NCBI GenBank assembly: GCA_963548155.1
Contig: CAUUTP010000105.1
Coordinates: 1-5,788 of the forward strand
DNA length: 5,788 nt
Source: Eikenella sp963548155
GTDB lineage: Bacteria > Pseudomonadota > Gammaproteobacteria > Burkholderiales > Neisseriaceae
Reading direction: 5' to 3'
Shown: positions 1 to 5,788 of the stretch, piece by piece
How the letters are laid out: every line of letters begins with the position of its first letter
Numbering within the stretch: position 1 is the first letter of the stretch
The notes under the pieces: model-generated
What the model saw: only the letters and a program-made list of their open reading frames with translations
Database searches by the model: none
Told to the model about the DNA's origin: nothing
Program-made: the position numbers and the translations under genes

Positions 1-2256
1 GGCTTGGGCGACGAGAACGTGGCCAAAGATTATTTTGACGACAAGCCCTACACGCCGAAATGGCAGGAAAAACACACCGGCGTCGCCCCCGAGCGCGTGA
101 TTCAGGTAGCCCGCGAGTTCGCCCAAAACGCGCACGATACCAAAGGCCGTTCGATGATTATCGTCGGTGCCGGCCTGAACCACTGGTATTACCTGGACAT
201 GAACTATCGCGGCCTGATTAACATGCTGATGATGTGCGGCACCATCGGCAAGTCCGGCGGCGGCTGGTGCCATTATGTGGGACAGGAAAAACTGCGTCCG
301 CAGTCCGGCTGGGCACCGCTGACTTTCGCGCTCGACTGGCACCGCCCCGCGCGCCAAATGGCCGGCACTTCGTTCTTCTACGGCCACACCGGCCAGTACC
401 GCCACGAAACCGTGTCCGCCGACGAACTGCTCACGTCCGACGCCGGCGACGATATGCGCCGCCTGACCATGATCGACTACAACGCCAAAGCCGCCCGCAT
501 GGGTTGGACGCCGAGCGCGCCGCAGTTGGAAACCAATCCGCTGGACATAACCGATGCGGCCGAAAAAGCCGGCATGGCGCCGGTAGATTATGTGGTGAAA
601 GGTTTGAAGGAAGGTACGCTGGAGATGTCTTGCGACGATCCGGAAAACCCGAAAAACTGGCCGCGCAATATGTTTATTTGGCGTTCCAACATTTTGGGCT
701 CTTCCGGCAAAGGCCACGAATATTTCCTGAAATACCTGCTCGGCACGCAAAACGGCCTGATGAGCGACGAAGACGATTGCCTGAAACCGGCCGAAGTGAA
801 GCAGCGGGAAGGCGTGGAAGGCAAGCTGGATTTGTTCACGCTCTTGGATTTCCGCATGAACACGACCGCGCTGTACGCCGACGTGATTTTCCCGACCGCC
901 ACTTGGTACGAAAAACACGATCTGAACACGTCCGACATGCACCCGTTCATCCATCCGTTTACCGAAGCGGTGCAGCCTCTGTGGCAGAGCAAATCCGACT
1001 GGGAAATCTATAAAGGCCTGGCCAAAAAATTCAGCGAGCTGGCCAAAGACTATCTGGGCGTGCGCAAAGACATCGTGCTCACCCCGCTGATGCACGACAG
1101 CCCGCAGGAACTCGGCCAGCCCTTCGATCCAAAAGATTGGAAACTGGGCGAGTGCGAGCCGATTCCGGGCAAAACCATGCCTGCGATGACCGTGGTGGAA
1201 CGCGATTACGGCGCGATTTACGAGAAATTCACTTCTATCGGCCCCTTGCTGGAAAAAGTGAACAACAACGGCAAAGGCATGGCTTGGGATACCAAGCATG
1301 AAGTGGACTTCCTGCGCAAACTCAACGGCGTGCGTGCCGAAGGTGTAGGCAAAGGTCAGCCGAAAATCGAAACCGCCATCGATGCGGCCGAAATGGTTCT
1401 GACCCTGGCGCCGGAAACCAACGGCCATGTTTCGAAAAAAGCTTGGCAGTCGCTGGGCAAAATCACCGGCCGCGACCATACGCACCTGATTAATGCTAGC
1501 GAGCACACGCAAATCCGCTTCCGCGACATCGTCGCCCAGCCGCGCAAGATTGTTACCTCGCCGATTTGGTCGGGCGTGGAGAGCGAAGAAGTGTGCTACA
1601 CCGCCGGCTACACCAACGTGCACGAGCTGATTCCGTGGCGCACGCTCACCGGCCGCCAGCAGTTCTACCAAGACCACAAATGGATGCGCGATTTCGGTGC
1701 GGCCTTCTGCGTGTACCGCCCCGCCGTGGACACCAAAACCACCAAGAAACTCTTGGGCAAAATGCCCAACGGCAATCCGGAAATCACGCTCAACTTCCTC
1801 ACGCCGCACCAGAAATGGGGTATCCACAGCACCTATTCGGAAAACCTGCGTATGCTCACGCTTTCGCGCGGCGGCCCGCACGTGTGGATTTCCGAAATCG
1901 ATGCCAAGAAAGCCGGTTTGGTGGATAACGACTGGGTGGAAGTGTTCAACACCAACGGTTCGATCGCCTGCCGCGTGATTGTGAGCCAGCGTATTCCTGA
2001 AACCATGATTTTGATGTACCACGCTCAGGAAAAATTGGTGCACACGCCTGCGGCGGAAACCACCAAGAAACGCGGCGGCATCCACAACTCGGTAACCAAG
2101 GCGGTATTGAACCCAACCCACATGATAGGCGGCTATGCGCAGCTGGCGTACAGCTTCAACTATTACGGCACGGTCGGCTCCAACCGCGACGAGTGGGTAA
2201 TTGTCCGTAAGATGAAGGACATCGACTGGATGGACGAACCCGCCGATCAGGCATAA
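1..2256 (+). CDS. narG: Respiratory nitrate reductase alpha subunit NarG, C-terminal part (5' end outside window)
   Basis: Catalytic subunit of the membrane-bound quinol:nitrate oxidoreductase; it reduces nitrate to nitrite at a Mo-bis-MGD cofactor on the cytoplasmic face. The reading frame is open from base 1 (Gly-Leu-Gly-Asp-Glu-Asn) to a TAA at 2254-2256, so the TTG at 4 is an internal Leu codon and not a start. About 751 residues are visible, against roughly 1,247 in the E. coli protein. About 490-500 N-terminal residues are therefore missing, including the N-terminal Fe-S (FS0) segment and the Asp ligand of Mo. Recognisable NarG stretches, in window residue numbers, are NMFIWRSN (223-230), FPTATWYEK (297-305), TPHQKWGIHST (601-611) in the C-terminal molybdopterin-dinucleotide-binding domain, and HMIGGYAQLAY from 707. 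No internal stop or frameshift is seen. The C-terminus is a few residues shorter than in E. coli. It is first in the visible operon, with a 63-nt or 90-nt gap to the cupin depending on its start. Family identity is certain from strong resemblance to E. coli NarG; NarZ-type paralogues cannot be told apart from sequence alone. Confidence 0.97.
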   Translation, partial: GLGDENVAKDYFDDKPYTPKWQEKHTGVAPERVIQVAREFAQNAHDTKGRSMIIVGAGLNHWYYLDMNYRGLINMLMMCGTIGKSGGGWCHYVGQEKLRPQSGWAPLTFALDWHRPARQMAGTSFFYGHTGQYRHETVSADELLTSDAGDDMRRLTMIDYNAKAARMGWTPSAPQLETNPLDITDAAEKAGMAPVDYVVKGLKEGTLEMSCDDPENPKNWPRNMFIWRSNILGSSGKGHEYFLKYLLGTQNGLMSDEDDCLKPAEVKQREGVEGKLDLFTLLDFRMNTTALYADVIFPTATWYEKHDLNTSDMHPFIHPFTEAVQPLWQSKSDWEIYKGLAKKFSELAKDYLGVRKDIVLTPLMHDSPQELGQPFDPKDWKLGECEPIPGKTMPAMTVVERDYGAIYEKFTSIGPLLEKVNNNGKGMAWDTKHEVDFLRKLNGVRAEGVGKGQPKIETAIDAAEMVLTLAPETNGHVSKKAWQSLGKITGRDHTHLINASEHTQIRFRDIVAQPRKIVTSPIWSGVESEEVCYTAGYTNVHELIPWRTLTGRQQFYQDHKWMRDFGAAFCVYRPAVDTKTTKKLLGKMPNGNPEITLNFLTPHQKWGIHSTYSENLRMLTLSRGGPHVWISEIDAKKAGLVDNDWVEVFNTNGSIACRVIVSQRIPETMILMYHAQEKLVHTPAAETTKKRGGIHNSVTKAVLNPTHMIGGYAQLAYSFNYYGTVGSNRDEWVIVRKMKDIDWMDEPADQA
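101..112 (-). repeat. Near-perfect intragenic DNA uptake sequence (11 of 12 bases)
   Basis: Read on the minus strand this is GGGCTACCTGAA, which differs from the intergenic 12-mer AGGCTACCTGAA only in the first base. It therefore contains the full ten-base GCTACCTGAA core. It lies in narG codons for Ile-Gln-Val-Ala-Arg, a stretch also conserved in E. coli NarG, so it could be a coincidence of coding. There is no inverted partner nearby. Confidence 0.4.
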
Positions 2257-2259
2257 GGT

Positions 2260-2300
2260 TTTTCAGGTAGCCTTCTGCTAAACCAAAGGCTACCTGAAAA
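2260..2300. repeat. Inverted pair of Eikenella-dialect DNA uptake sequences (hairpin) between narG and the cupin gene
   Basis: A perfect 15-bp inverted repeat: left arm 2260-2274, right arm 2286-2300, 11-nt loop. The arms contain the DUS 12-mer on the minus strand at 2262-2273 (TTCAGGTAGCCT) and on the plus strand at 2287-2298 (AGGCTACCTGAA). DUS are recognised by the type IV pilus competence machinery of Neisseriaceae, and inverted pairs often serve as transcription terminators. Here the right arm ends in AAAA followed by CCGG, with no T-run, so it is a poor intrinsic terminator in the direction of the operon. It may instead attenuate transcription or protect the narG mRNA 3' end. Confidence 0.9.
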
Positions 2301-2304
2301 CCGG

Positions 2305-2358
2305 ATAAAGAACGAAACCATGAAACTCCCAATAAAGAACGAAACCATGAAACTCCCA
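2305..2358 (+). repeat. Perfect 27-bp tandem duplication spanning the cupin start codon
   Basis: Bases 2305-2331 are repeated exactly at 2332-2358; the flanking bases (G2304 against A2331, and A2332 against C2359) do not match, so the unit is exactly 27 bp. Each copy holds 15 nt of upstream leader (starting ATAAAGAACG), an ATG, and codons for Lys-Leu-Pro. Because 27 is a multiple of three, the two ATGs (2320 and 2347) share one frame. Both therefore have the same immediate upstream context, including the same weak, A-rich ribosome-binding region. Confidence 0.97.
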
Positions 2359-2691
2359 CAGATTATCCGTTTCTCCGACTATTTGAAGGAAAACTCCTCC
2401 GAAGCCGTGCGCACCGTACTGTATCAAGACCAACACGACAATATGGTGCTGTGGCAGATTCCGCCGCAAACCATGTTGCCAGCCCACCGCCATCCATACG
2501 GCATGGATATCTGGATTGTGTTGCAAGGCGAAGCCGAGCTGGTGGACGACGCGCAAAGCGGCCGTACCATCCGCGCAGGCGAGAGCGTAGTGGTGGGCGA
2601 CCACCAAATCCACGGCGCCCGCAATAGCGGCCAGGAAGACTGCATCTTGGTTTCGATTGTCAGCCCGAAAGCCGGATTCGAAAAGGCATAA
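2320..2691 (+). CDS. Small single-domain cupin protein inside the nar operon (start at 2320 or 2347)
   Basis: A 123-residue protein from ATG 2320, or 114 residues from ATG 2347. The second start is probably ancestral, since the extra nine residues come only from the 27-bp duplication. It is a one-domain beta-barrel cupin. Numbering from 2320, motif 1 is H56-R-H58 followed by D63 and G70, where the usual Glu ligand is replaced by Asp. Motif 2 is G87...G93-D-H-Q-I-H98-G-A-R-N102, keeping the His and Asn but lacking the usual PxG. H56, H58, D63 and H98 could bind a divalent metal. No signal peptide or membrane segment is seen, so it is probably cytoplasmic. It sits between narG and narH, with 72 nt to narH, and has a DUS hairpin on each side. 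The ribosome-binding site is weak. The function is unknown: cupins range from enzymes to ligand or metal sensors, and the placement suggests, without proving, a link to nitrate respiration or Mo-enzyme maturation. Confidence 0.85.
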   Translation: MKLPIKNETMKLPQIIRFSDYLKENSSEAVRTVLYQDQHDNMVLWQIPPQTMLPAHRHPYGMDIWIVLQGEAELVDDAQSGRTIRAGESVVVGDHQIHGARNSGQEDCILVSIVSPKAGFEKA

Positions 2692-2694
2692 CCG

Positions 2695-2739
2695 TTTTTC
2701 AGGTAGCCTTAAGAACCAAATGGAAGGCTACCTGAAAAA
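2695..2739. repeat. Inverted pair of Eikenella-dialect DNA uptake sequences (hairpin) between the cupin gene and narH
   Basis: A perfect 16-bp inverted repeat: left arm 2695-2710, right arm 2724-2739, 13-nt loop. The DUS 12-mer is on the minus strand at 2698-2709 and on the plus strand at 2725-2736. The right arm ends in AAAAA followed by GACC, again with no trailing T-run, so it is not a canonical intrinsic terminator towards narH. It begins four bases after the cupin stop codon. Its arms are the same sequence as those of the pair at 2260-2300, so the cupin lies between two long direct copies of one hairpin. Confidence 0.9.
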
Positions 2740-2763
2740 GACCAATCATTTAAGGAACACATC

Positions 2764-4332
2764 ATGAAAATCAGAGCACAAGTCGGCATGGTGCTGAACT
2801 TGGACAAATGTATCGGCTGCCACACCTGCTCCGTTACCTGCAAAAACGTATGGACGAGCCGCGACGGCGTGGAATACGCCTGGTTCAACAACGTTGAAAC
2901 CAAGCCTGGTATCGGTTTCCCGAAAAACTGGGAAGACCAGGAAAAATGGAAAGGCGGCTGGGTGCGCAAGCCCGACGGCAAACTCGTGCCCAAGCAGGGC
3001 GGCCGTTTGAAAATTTTGTCCAACATTTTCGCCAACCCCAACCTGCCGCAGATCGACGACTACTACGAGCCGTTTACCTACGATTACGAGCACCTGCAAA
3101 ATGCCCCGCGCATGAAAACCCCGCCCACCGCGCGGCCGATTTCCGTGCTCACTGGCAAGAAAATGGACAAGATTGAATGGGGCCCGAACTGGGAAGACGA
3201 TTTGGCCGGCGAATTTGAAAAGCGCGCCAAAGATACCCTGTTTGAAGGCATCCAGAAAGAAATGATGGGCGCATTCGAGCAGACCTTTATGATGTATCTG
3301 CCGCGTCTGTGCGAACACTGCCTGAACCCGGCCTGCGTTGCATCCTGTCCGTCCGGCAGCATCTACAAACGCGAAGACGACGGCATCGTGCTCATCGACC
3401 AAGACAAATGTCGCGGCTGGCGTATGTGTGTTTCCGGCTGCCCGTACAAAAAAATCTACTACAACTGGGTTAGCGGTAAAGCCGAAAAATGTATTTTCTG
3501 CTATCCGCGCATCGAAGCGGGCGAACCGACCGTGTGCTCCGAAACCTGCGTAGGCCGCATCCGCTATCTGGGCGTGCTGCTGTATGACGCCGACAAGATC
3601 GAAAAAGCTGCTTCAGTAGAAAACCCGCAAGACTTGTATGAAGCGCAGCTGGGCGTATTCCTTAATCCGCACGATCCCGAAGTTCAGCGCGAAGCCCTGA
3701 AACAGGGCATCAGCCAGAGCTGGCTAGATGCAGCGAAAAAATCGCCCGTCTACAAAATGGCGATGGAATGGAAAATCGCTTTCCCGCTGCATCCCGAATA
3801 CCGCACGCTGCCGATGGTATGGTATATCCCGCCGCTCTCCCCGATCCAATCCGCCATTGAAAACGGGTTGGTGGGCGAAAACGGCATTATCCCCAGCGTG
3901 GATGAAATGCGCATTCCGCTGCGCTATCTGGCCAACCTGCTGACTGCCGGCAAAATCGAACCGATTAAAGAAGCGCTGGAGCGCATGATTGCCATGCGCC
4001 GCTTCAAACGCGGCCAGATGGTACACGGCGAAACGCTGGAACAAACCTTGGACGGCACCGGTCTGACCCCCGCCATGGTGGAAGATATGTACCAGATCAT
4101 GGCCATCGCCAACTACGAAGACCGCTTCGTGATTCCCACCAGCCACAAAGAACAGGTGGAAAATGCCTTTGAAGATAAGGCAAGCTGCGGCTTCTCCTTC
4201 GGTAATGGTTGTTCCGGCGGCTCGGACGGCGTAACCAAAGAAAGCTTGTTCGGCAAGCCTAAAGCCTCGCCCATTATCTTCTTCGACCGGCGTAAGGACT
4301 TGGAAGAAAACCGCGAAAAAGGGGTGCGCTGA
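2764..4332 (+). CDS. narH: Respiratory nitrate reductase beta subunit NarH (iron-sulfur electron transfer)
   Basis: A 522-residue cytoplasmic Fe-S subunit that carries electrons from NarI haem to NarG. The ATG at 2764 follows an AAGGA ribosome-binding site at 2752-2756, and the N-terminus (MKIRAQVGMVLNLDKC) matches E. coli NarH. All cluster ligands known from that protein are present: C16, C19, C22, C26; C183, C186, C191, C195; C216, C222, C226; and C243, C246, C258, C262. W219 takes the place of a cysteine in the third group, which marks the [3Fe-4S] cluster, so one [3Fe-4S] and three [4Fe-4S] clusters are expected. From about residue 183 on, positions are shifted by one relative to E. coli. 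The protein is about ten residues longer than the E. coli one, and its Cys/Gly-rich region (CGFSFGNGC) is followed by a divergent basic tail. Its stop codon overlaps the narJ start by one base, which suggests translational coupling. Confidence 0.98.
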   Translation: MKIRAQVGMVLNLDKCIGCHTCSVTCKNVWTSRDGVEYAWFNNVETKPGIGFPKNWEDQEKWKGGWVRKPDGKLVPKQGGRLKILSNIFANPNLPQIDDYYEPFTYDYEHLQNAPRMKTPPTARPISVLTGKKMDKIEWGPNWEDDLAGEFEKRAKDTLFEGIQKEMMGAFEQTFMMYLPRLCEHCLNPACVASCPSGSIYKREDDGIVLIDQDKCRGWRMCVSGCPYKKIYYNWVSGKAEKCIFCYPRIEAGEPTVCSETCVGRIRYLGVLLYDADKIEKAASVENPQDLYEAQLGVFLNPHDPEVQREALKQGISQSWLDAAKKSPVYKMAMEWKIAFPLHPEYRTLPMVWYIPPLSPIQSAIENGLVGENGIIPSVDEMRIPLRYLANLLTAGKIEPIKEALERMIAMRRFKRGQMVHGETLEQTLDGTGLTPAMVEDMYQIMAIANYEDRFVIPTSHKEQVENAFEDKASCGFSFGNGCSGGSDGVTKESLFGKPKASPIIFFDRRKDLEENREKGVR

Positions 4333-4976
4333 TGCAGGGCAATCCGGTGTACAAATTCCTTTCGGCGCTGCTGTGCTATCCGGAAGCCGATTTGGTAGAG
4401 GCGCTGCCTGAATTCCAGGCAGCTCTCGACCAGATGCCCGAATTAGCCGCACACCGCGAGGGTTTGCAAGCGTTGCTGGATTATCTGGGCGGCAACAGCC
4501 TGCGCCATATTCAGGAAGAATACGTTGCCACCTTCGACCGCAATCGTCTGCACGCGCTGTATATTTTCGAGCATGTTTTCGGCGAAGATCGCGACCGTGG
4601 CAGCGCCATGGTGGATTTGTTGGAAGAATACCGCCGACACGGCTTTGAATTGGGCGACGACGAACTGCCCGACTATCTGCCTGCGCTGTTGGAGTTTTTC
4701 TCGCACATTTCGCCGGATGAAGCGCAAAAGCTGCTGGGCGATGCGATACACGTGATCAACCATATTGGCAAAAACCTGCGCACCGCGGGTTCGCCTTATG
4801 CCGCTGTGTTGGAATGCGCCGTGTCGCTCAGTCCCGTGGAGCCTCAGCCGCTGATCGAGCCGCCCGTGCGCGATATGGACGAAGCCATGGAAACCTTCGG
4901 CCCTGACGCATCCGGCCTTGAGCCTCTGCTCAAGCCGAGCATCCAAACCGTACAATTTTATCCAAAAAGCAAGTAA
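4332..4976 (+). CDS. narJ: Nitrate reductase molybdenum cofactor assembly chaperone NarJ
   Basis: A 214-residue, all-helical system-specific chaperone of the TorD/DmsD/NarJ group. In E. coli it binds the NarG N-terminus, allows cofactor insertion, and times attachment of NarGH to NarI; it is not part of the final enzyme. Family hallmarks seen are YVATFDR (residues 64-70), EHVFGEDRDRG (80-90) and DDELPDYLPALLEFF (109-123). The start ATG overlaps the narH TGA by one base (TGATG) and follows an AAAAAGGGG purine run at 4316-4324, a good ribosome-binding site. It is somewhat shorter than E. coli NarJ (about 236), the shortfall lying mainly in the poorly conserved C-terminal tail. There are no signs of truncation, since the core is complete. 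The gap to narI is 24 nt. Confidence 0.96.
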   Translation: MQGNPVYKFLSALLCYPEADLVEALPEFQAALDQMPELAAHREGLQALLDYLGGNSLRHIQEEYVATFDRNRLHALYIFEHVFGEDRDRGSAMVDLLEEYRRHGFELGDDELPDYLPALLEFFSHISPDEAQKLLGDAIHVINHIGKNLRTAGSPYAAVLECAVSLSPVEPQPLIEPPVRDMDEAMETFGPDASGLEPLLKPSIQTVQFYPKSK

Positions 4977-5000
4977 GCATACCTGCTTGGGAGTTTTGAT

Positions 5001-5687
5001 ATGAGTAACCTGCACTTCTTCTTCTTTGCCATCTATCCCTATATTTGTTTGGCAATTTTCTTCTTCGGCAGCCTCGTGCGCTTTGATCGCGAGCAGTACA
5101 CCTGGAAGAGCGACTCCAGCCAGCTGCTGTATGACGGCCAGCTGCGCTTGGGCAATATCCTGTTCCACGTTGGCGTATTGGCTGTGTTCGGCGGCCACTT
5201 TGTCGGTCTGCTCACCCCGTTGTGGGTATGGCACGCTTTGGGCGTGAGCCATGCGGCCAAACAGCTCTTGGCCATGACCGCCGGCGGCATCTTCGGCACC
5301 ATGGCGCTGGTCGGCCTGCTGATTCTAATCAAACGCCGCTTCACCATCGACCGCATCAATATCAACAGCACCTGGCGCGACAAGCTGCTGCTGGTGTGGA
5401 TTTTGGTGACCCTGGTGCTCGGCCTCTCCACCATCTGCGTGAGCGCAGGCCACATGGACGGCCACGAAATGACCCTGCTCATGCAGTGGGCGCAGCACAT
5501 CGTTACTTTCCGTGGTGTGGAAGCCGCCAGCTTCATTACCGATGCGCACATCCTCTTCAAACTGCATATGTTTATGGGCATGACCTTCTTCCTCATCTTC
5601 CCGTTCACCCGTATGGTGCATGTGTGGAGCGGTTTTGCCAGCGCACTCTACGTATTCCGCCCCTGGCAGCTGGTACGCCGCCGCTAA
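5001..5687 (+). CDS. narI: Respiratory nitrate reductase gamma subunit NarI (di-haem cytochrome b)
   Basis: A 228-residue inner-membrane protein that oxidises quinol and passes electrons through two b-type haems to NarH, anchoring NarGH to the membrane. Five hydrophobic segments are visible, at about residues 5-26, 52-74, 88-110, 128-148 and 182-206. The four haem-ligand histidines known in E. coli (56, 66, 187, 205) correspond to H56, H66, H189 (FKLH) and H207 (RMVH). The motifs QYTW (32-35), GHFVGLLTP (65-73) and HMDGHEM (151-157) are also typical. The ATG at 5001 has a GGGAG ribosome-binding site at 4989-4993 with 7-nt spacing. The length is close to the E. coli protein (225). It is the last gene of the operon; the TAA is followed nine bases later by a terminator hairpin. 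Confidence 0.97.
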   Translation: MSNLHFFFFAIYPYICLAIFFFGSLVRFDREQYTWKSDSSQLLYDGQLRLGNILFHVGVLAVFGGHFVGLLTPLWVWHALGVSHAAKQLLAMTAGGIFGTMALVGLLILIKRRFTIDRININSTWRDKLLLVWILVTLVLGLSTICVSAGHMDGHEMTLLMQWAQHIVTFRGVEAASFITDAHILFKLHMFMGMTFFLIFPFTRMVHVWSGFASALYVFRPWQLVRRR

Positions 5688-5696
5688 GGTAATATT

Positions 5697-5732
5697 TTCA
5701 GGTAGCCTTCTAGGAGGCTACCTGAATTTTTT
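5697..5732 (+). terminator. Intrinsic terminator built from an inverted DNA uptake sequence pair, end of nar operon
   Basis: A perfect 12-bp stem whose arms are exactly the DUS 12-mer: minus-strand copy at 5697-5708, plus-strand copy at 5715-5726, 6-nt loop. It is directly followed by six T's (5727-5732). This is the classical shape of a Rho-independent terminator for + strand transcription and of the DUS-pair terminators common in Neisseriaceae. The opposite side lacks an equivalent T-run for minus-strand transcripts, so it is probably one-directional. Confidence 0.92.
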
Positions 5733-5788
5733 ATGGGCTGTACTAGATTAGCAGATATGTTACCCTCGAAATATGAAGATAACACACT
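5733..5788. other. AT-rich tail downstream of the operon terminator, no confident gene
   Basis: These 56 bases are much richer in A and T than the operon. A + strand frame from ATG 5733 stays open to the window edge (beginning MGCTRLADMLPSKYED) but is only 18 codons long and starts right after the terminator T-run. A minus-strand frame is also open through the same bases. The sequence does not decide between a gene edge and non-coding spacer. Confidence 0.4.

Noticed and set aside
4..6. TTG at 4 as a start codon for a 750-residue NarG
   Set aside because: The frame is open upstream to base 1, and the residues Gly-Leu-Gly-Asp-Glu-Asn match the interior of NarG, so the gene continues beyond the window edge.
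234..1013. A 259-codon + strand frame inside narG
   Set aside because: It is Arg/His/Pro-rich and out of frame with a clearly conserved NarG, typical of a shadow frame.
3412..3444. Missing cysteine in the third NarH cluster motif (Trp at residue 219)
   Set aside because: This Trp is the normal feature of NarH that produces the [3Fe-4S] cluster; it is not a defect.
4401..4412. GCGCTGCCTGAA in narJ, containing the ten-base core of another Neisseriaceae uptake dialect (GCTGCCTGAA)
   Set aside because: It differs from the local dialect by three bases and encodes ordinary Ala-Leu-Pro-Glu; several CCTGAA occurrences in the coding regions look like chance.
3724..4452. Long minus-strand open frame of 242 codons opposite narH and narJ
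   Set aside because: It lies antisense to well-conserved narH and narJ coding sequence and has the low-complexity look of a mirror frame in GC-rich DNA; no family is recognisable.
4443..5252. A 269-codon minus-strand frame across narJ and narI
   Set aside because: It covers two conserved genes and the narJ-narI gap in antisense, with no ribosome-binding site or family resemblance that I can support.

Overview
The window carries the 3' part of a respiratory nitrate reductase operon in the order narG (5' end cut by the window edge) - small cupin gene - narH - narJ - narI, all on the + strand. It ends in an intrinsic terminator and a short AT-rich tail. The proteins closely resemble the membrane-bound molybdenum nitrate reductase NarGHI of enterobacteria, and the metal-cluster and haem ligands of NarH and NarI are intact.

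The likely host is a member of the Neisseriaceae, most probably Eikenella or a close relative. The 12-mer AGGCTACCTGAA occurs six times, as three inverted pairs, in the intergenic spaces. This is the form of the Neisseriaceae DNA uptake sequence (DUS) described for the Eikenella dialect; classical Neisseria uses forms containing GCCGTCTGAA. The GC-rich coding style also fits. This is a taxonomic inference from one motif and protein resemblance, not from a database search.

Layout: 1-2256, C-terminal ~60% of NarG; 2260-2300, DUS inverted pair; 2305-2358, perfect 27-bp tandem duplication carrying two alternative start codons; 2320-2691, cupin; 2695-2739, second DUS inverted pair; 2764-4332, NarH; 4332-4976, NarJ (1-nt overlap with narH); 5001-5687, NarI; 5697-5732, third DUS pair followed by six T's (operon terminator); 5733-5788, AT-rich tail without a confident gene.

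Function: NarI takes electrons from quinol through two b-haems, NarH passes them along one [3Fe-4S] and three [4Fe-4S] clusters, and NarG reduces nitrate to nitrite at the Mo-bisMGD site on the cytoplasmic side. NarJ is the dedicated chaperone for NarG maturation and membrane attachment. The unusual part is the cupin gene placed between narG and narH, bracketed by DUS hairpins like an inserted cassette. I see no entirely new system; the rest is a standard nar operon.
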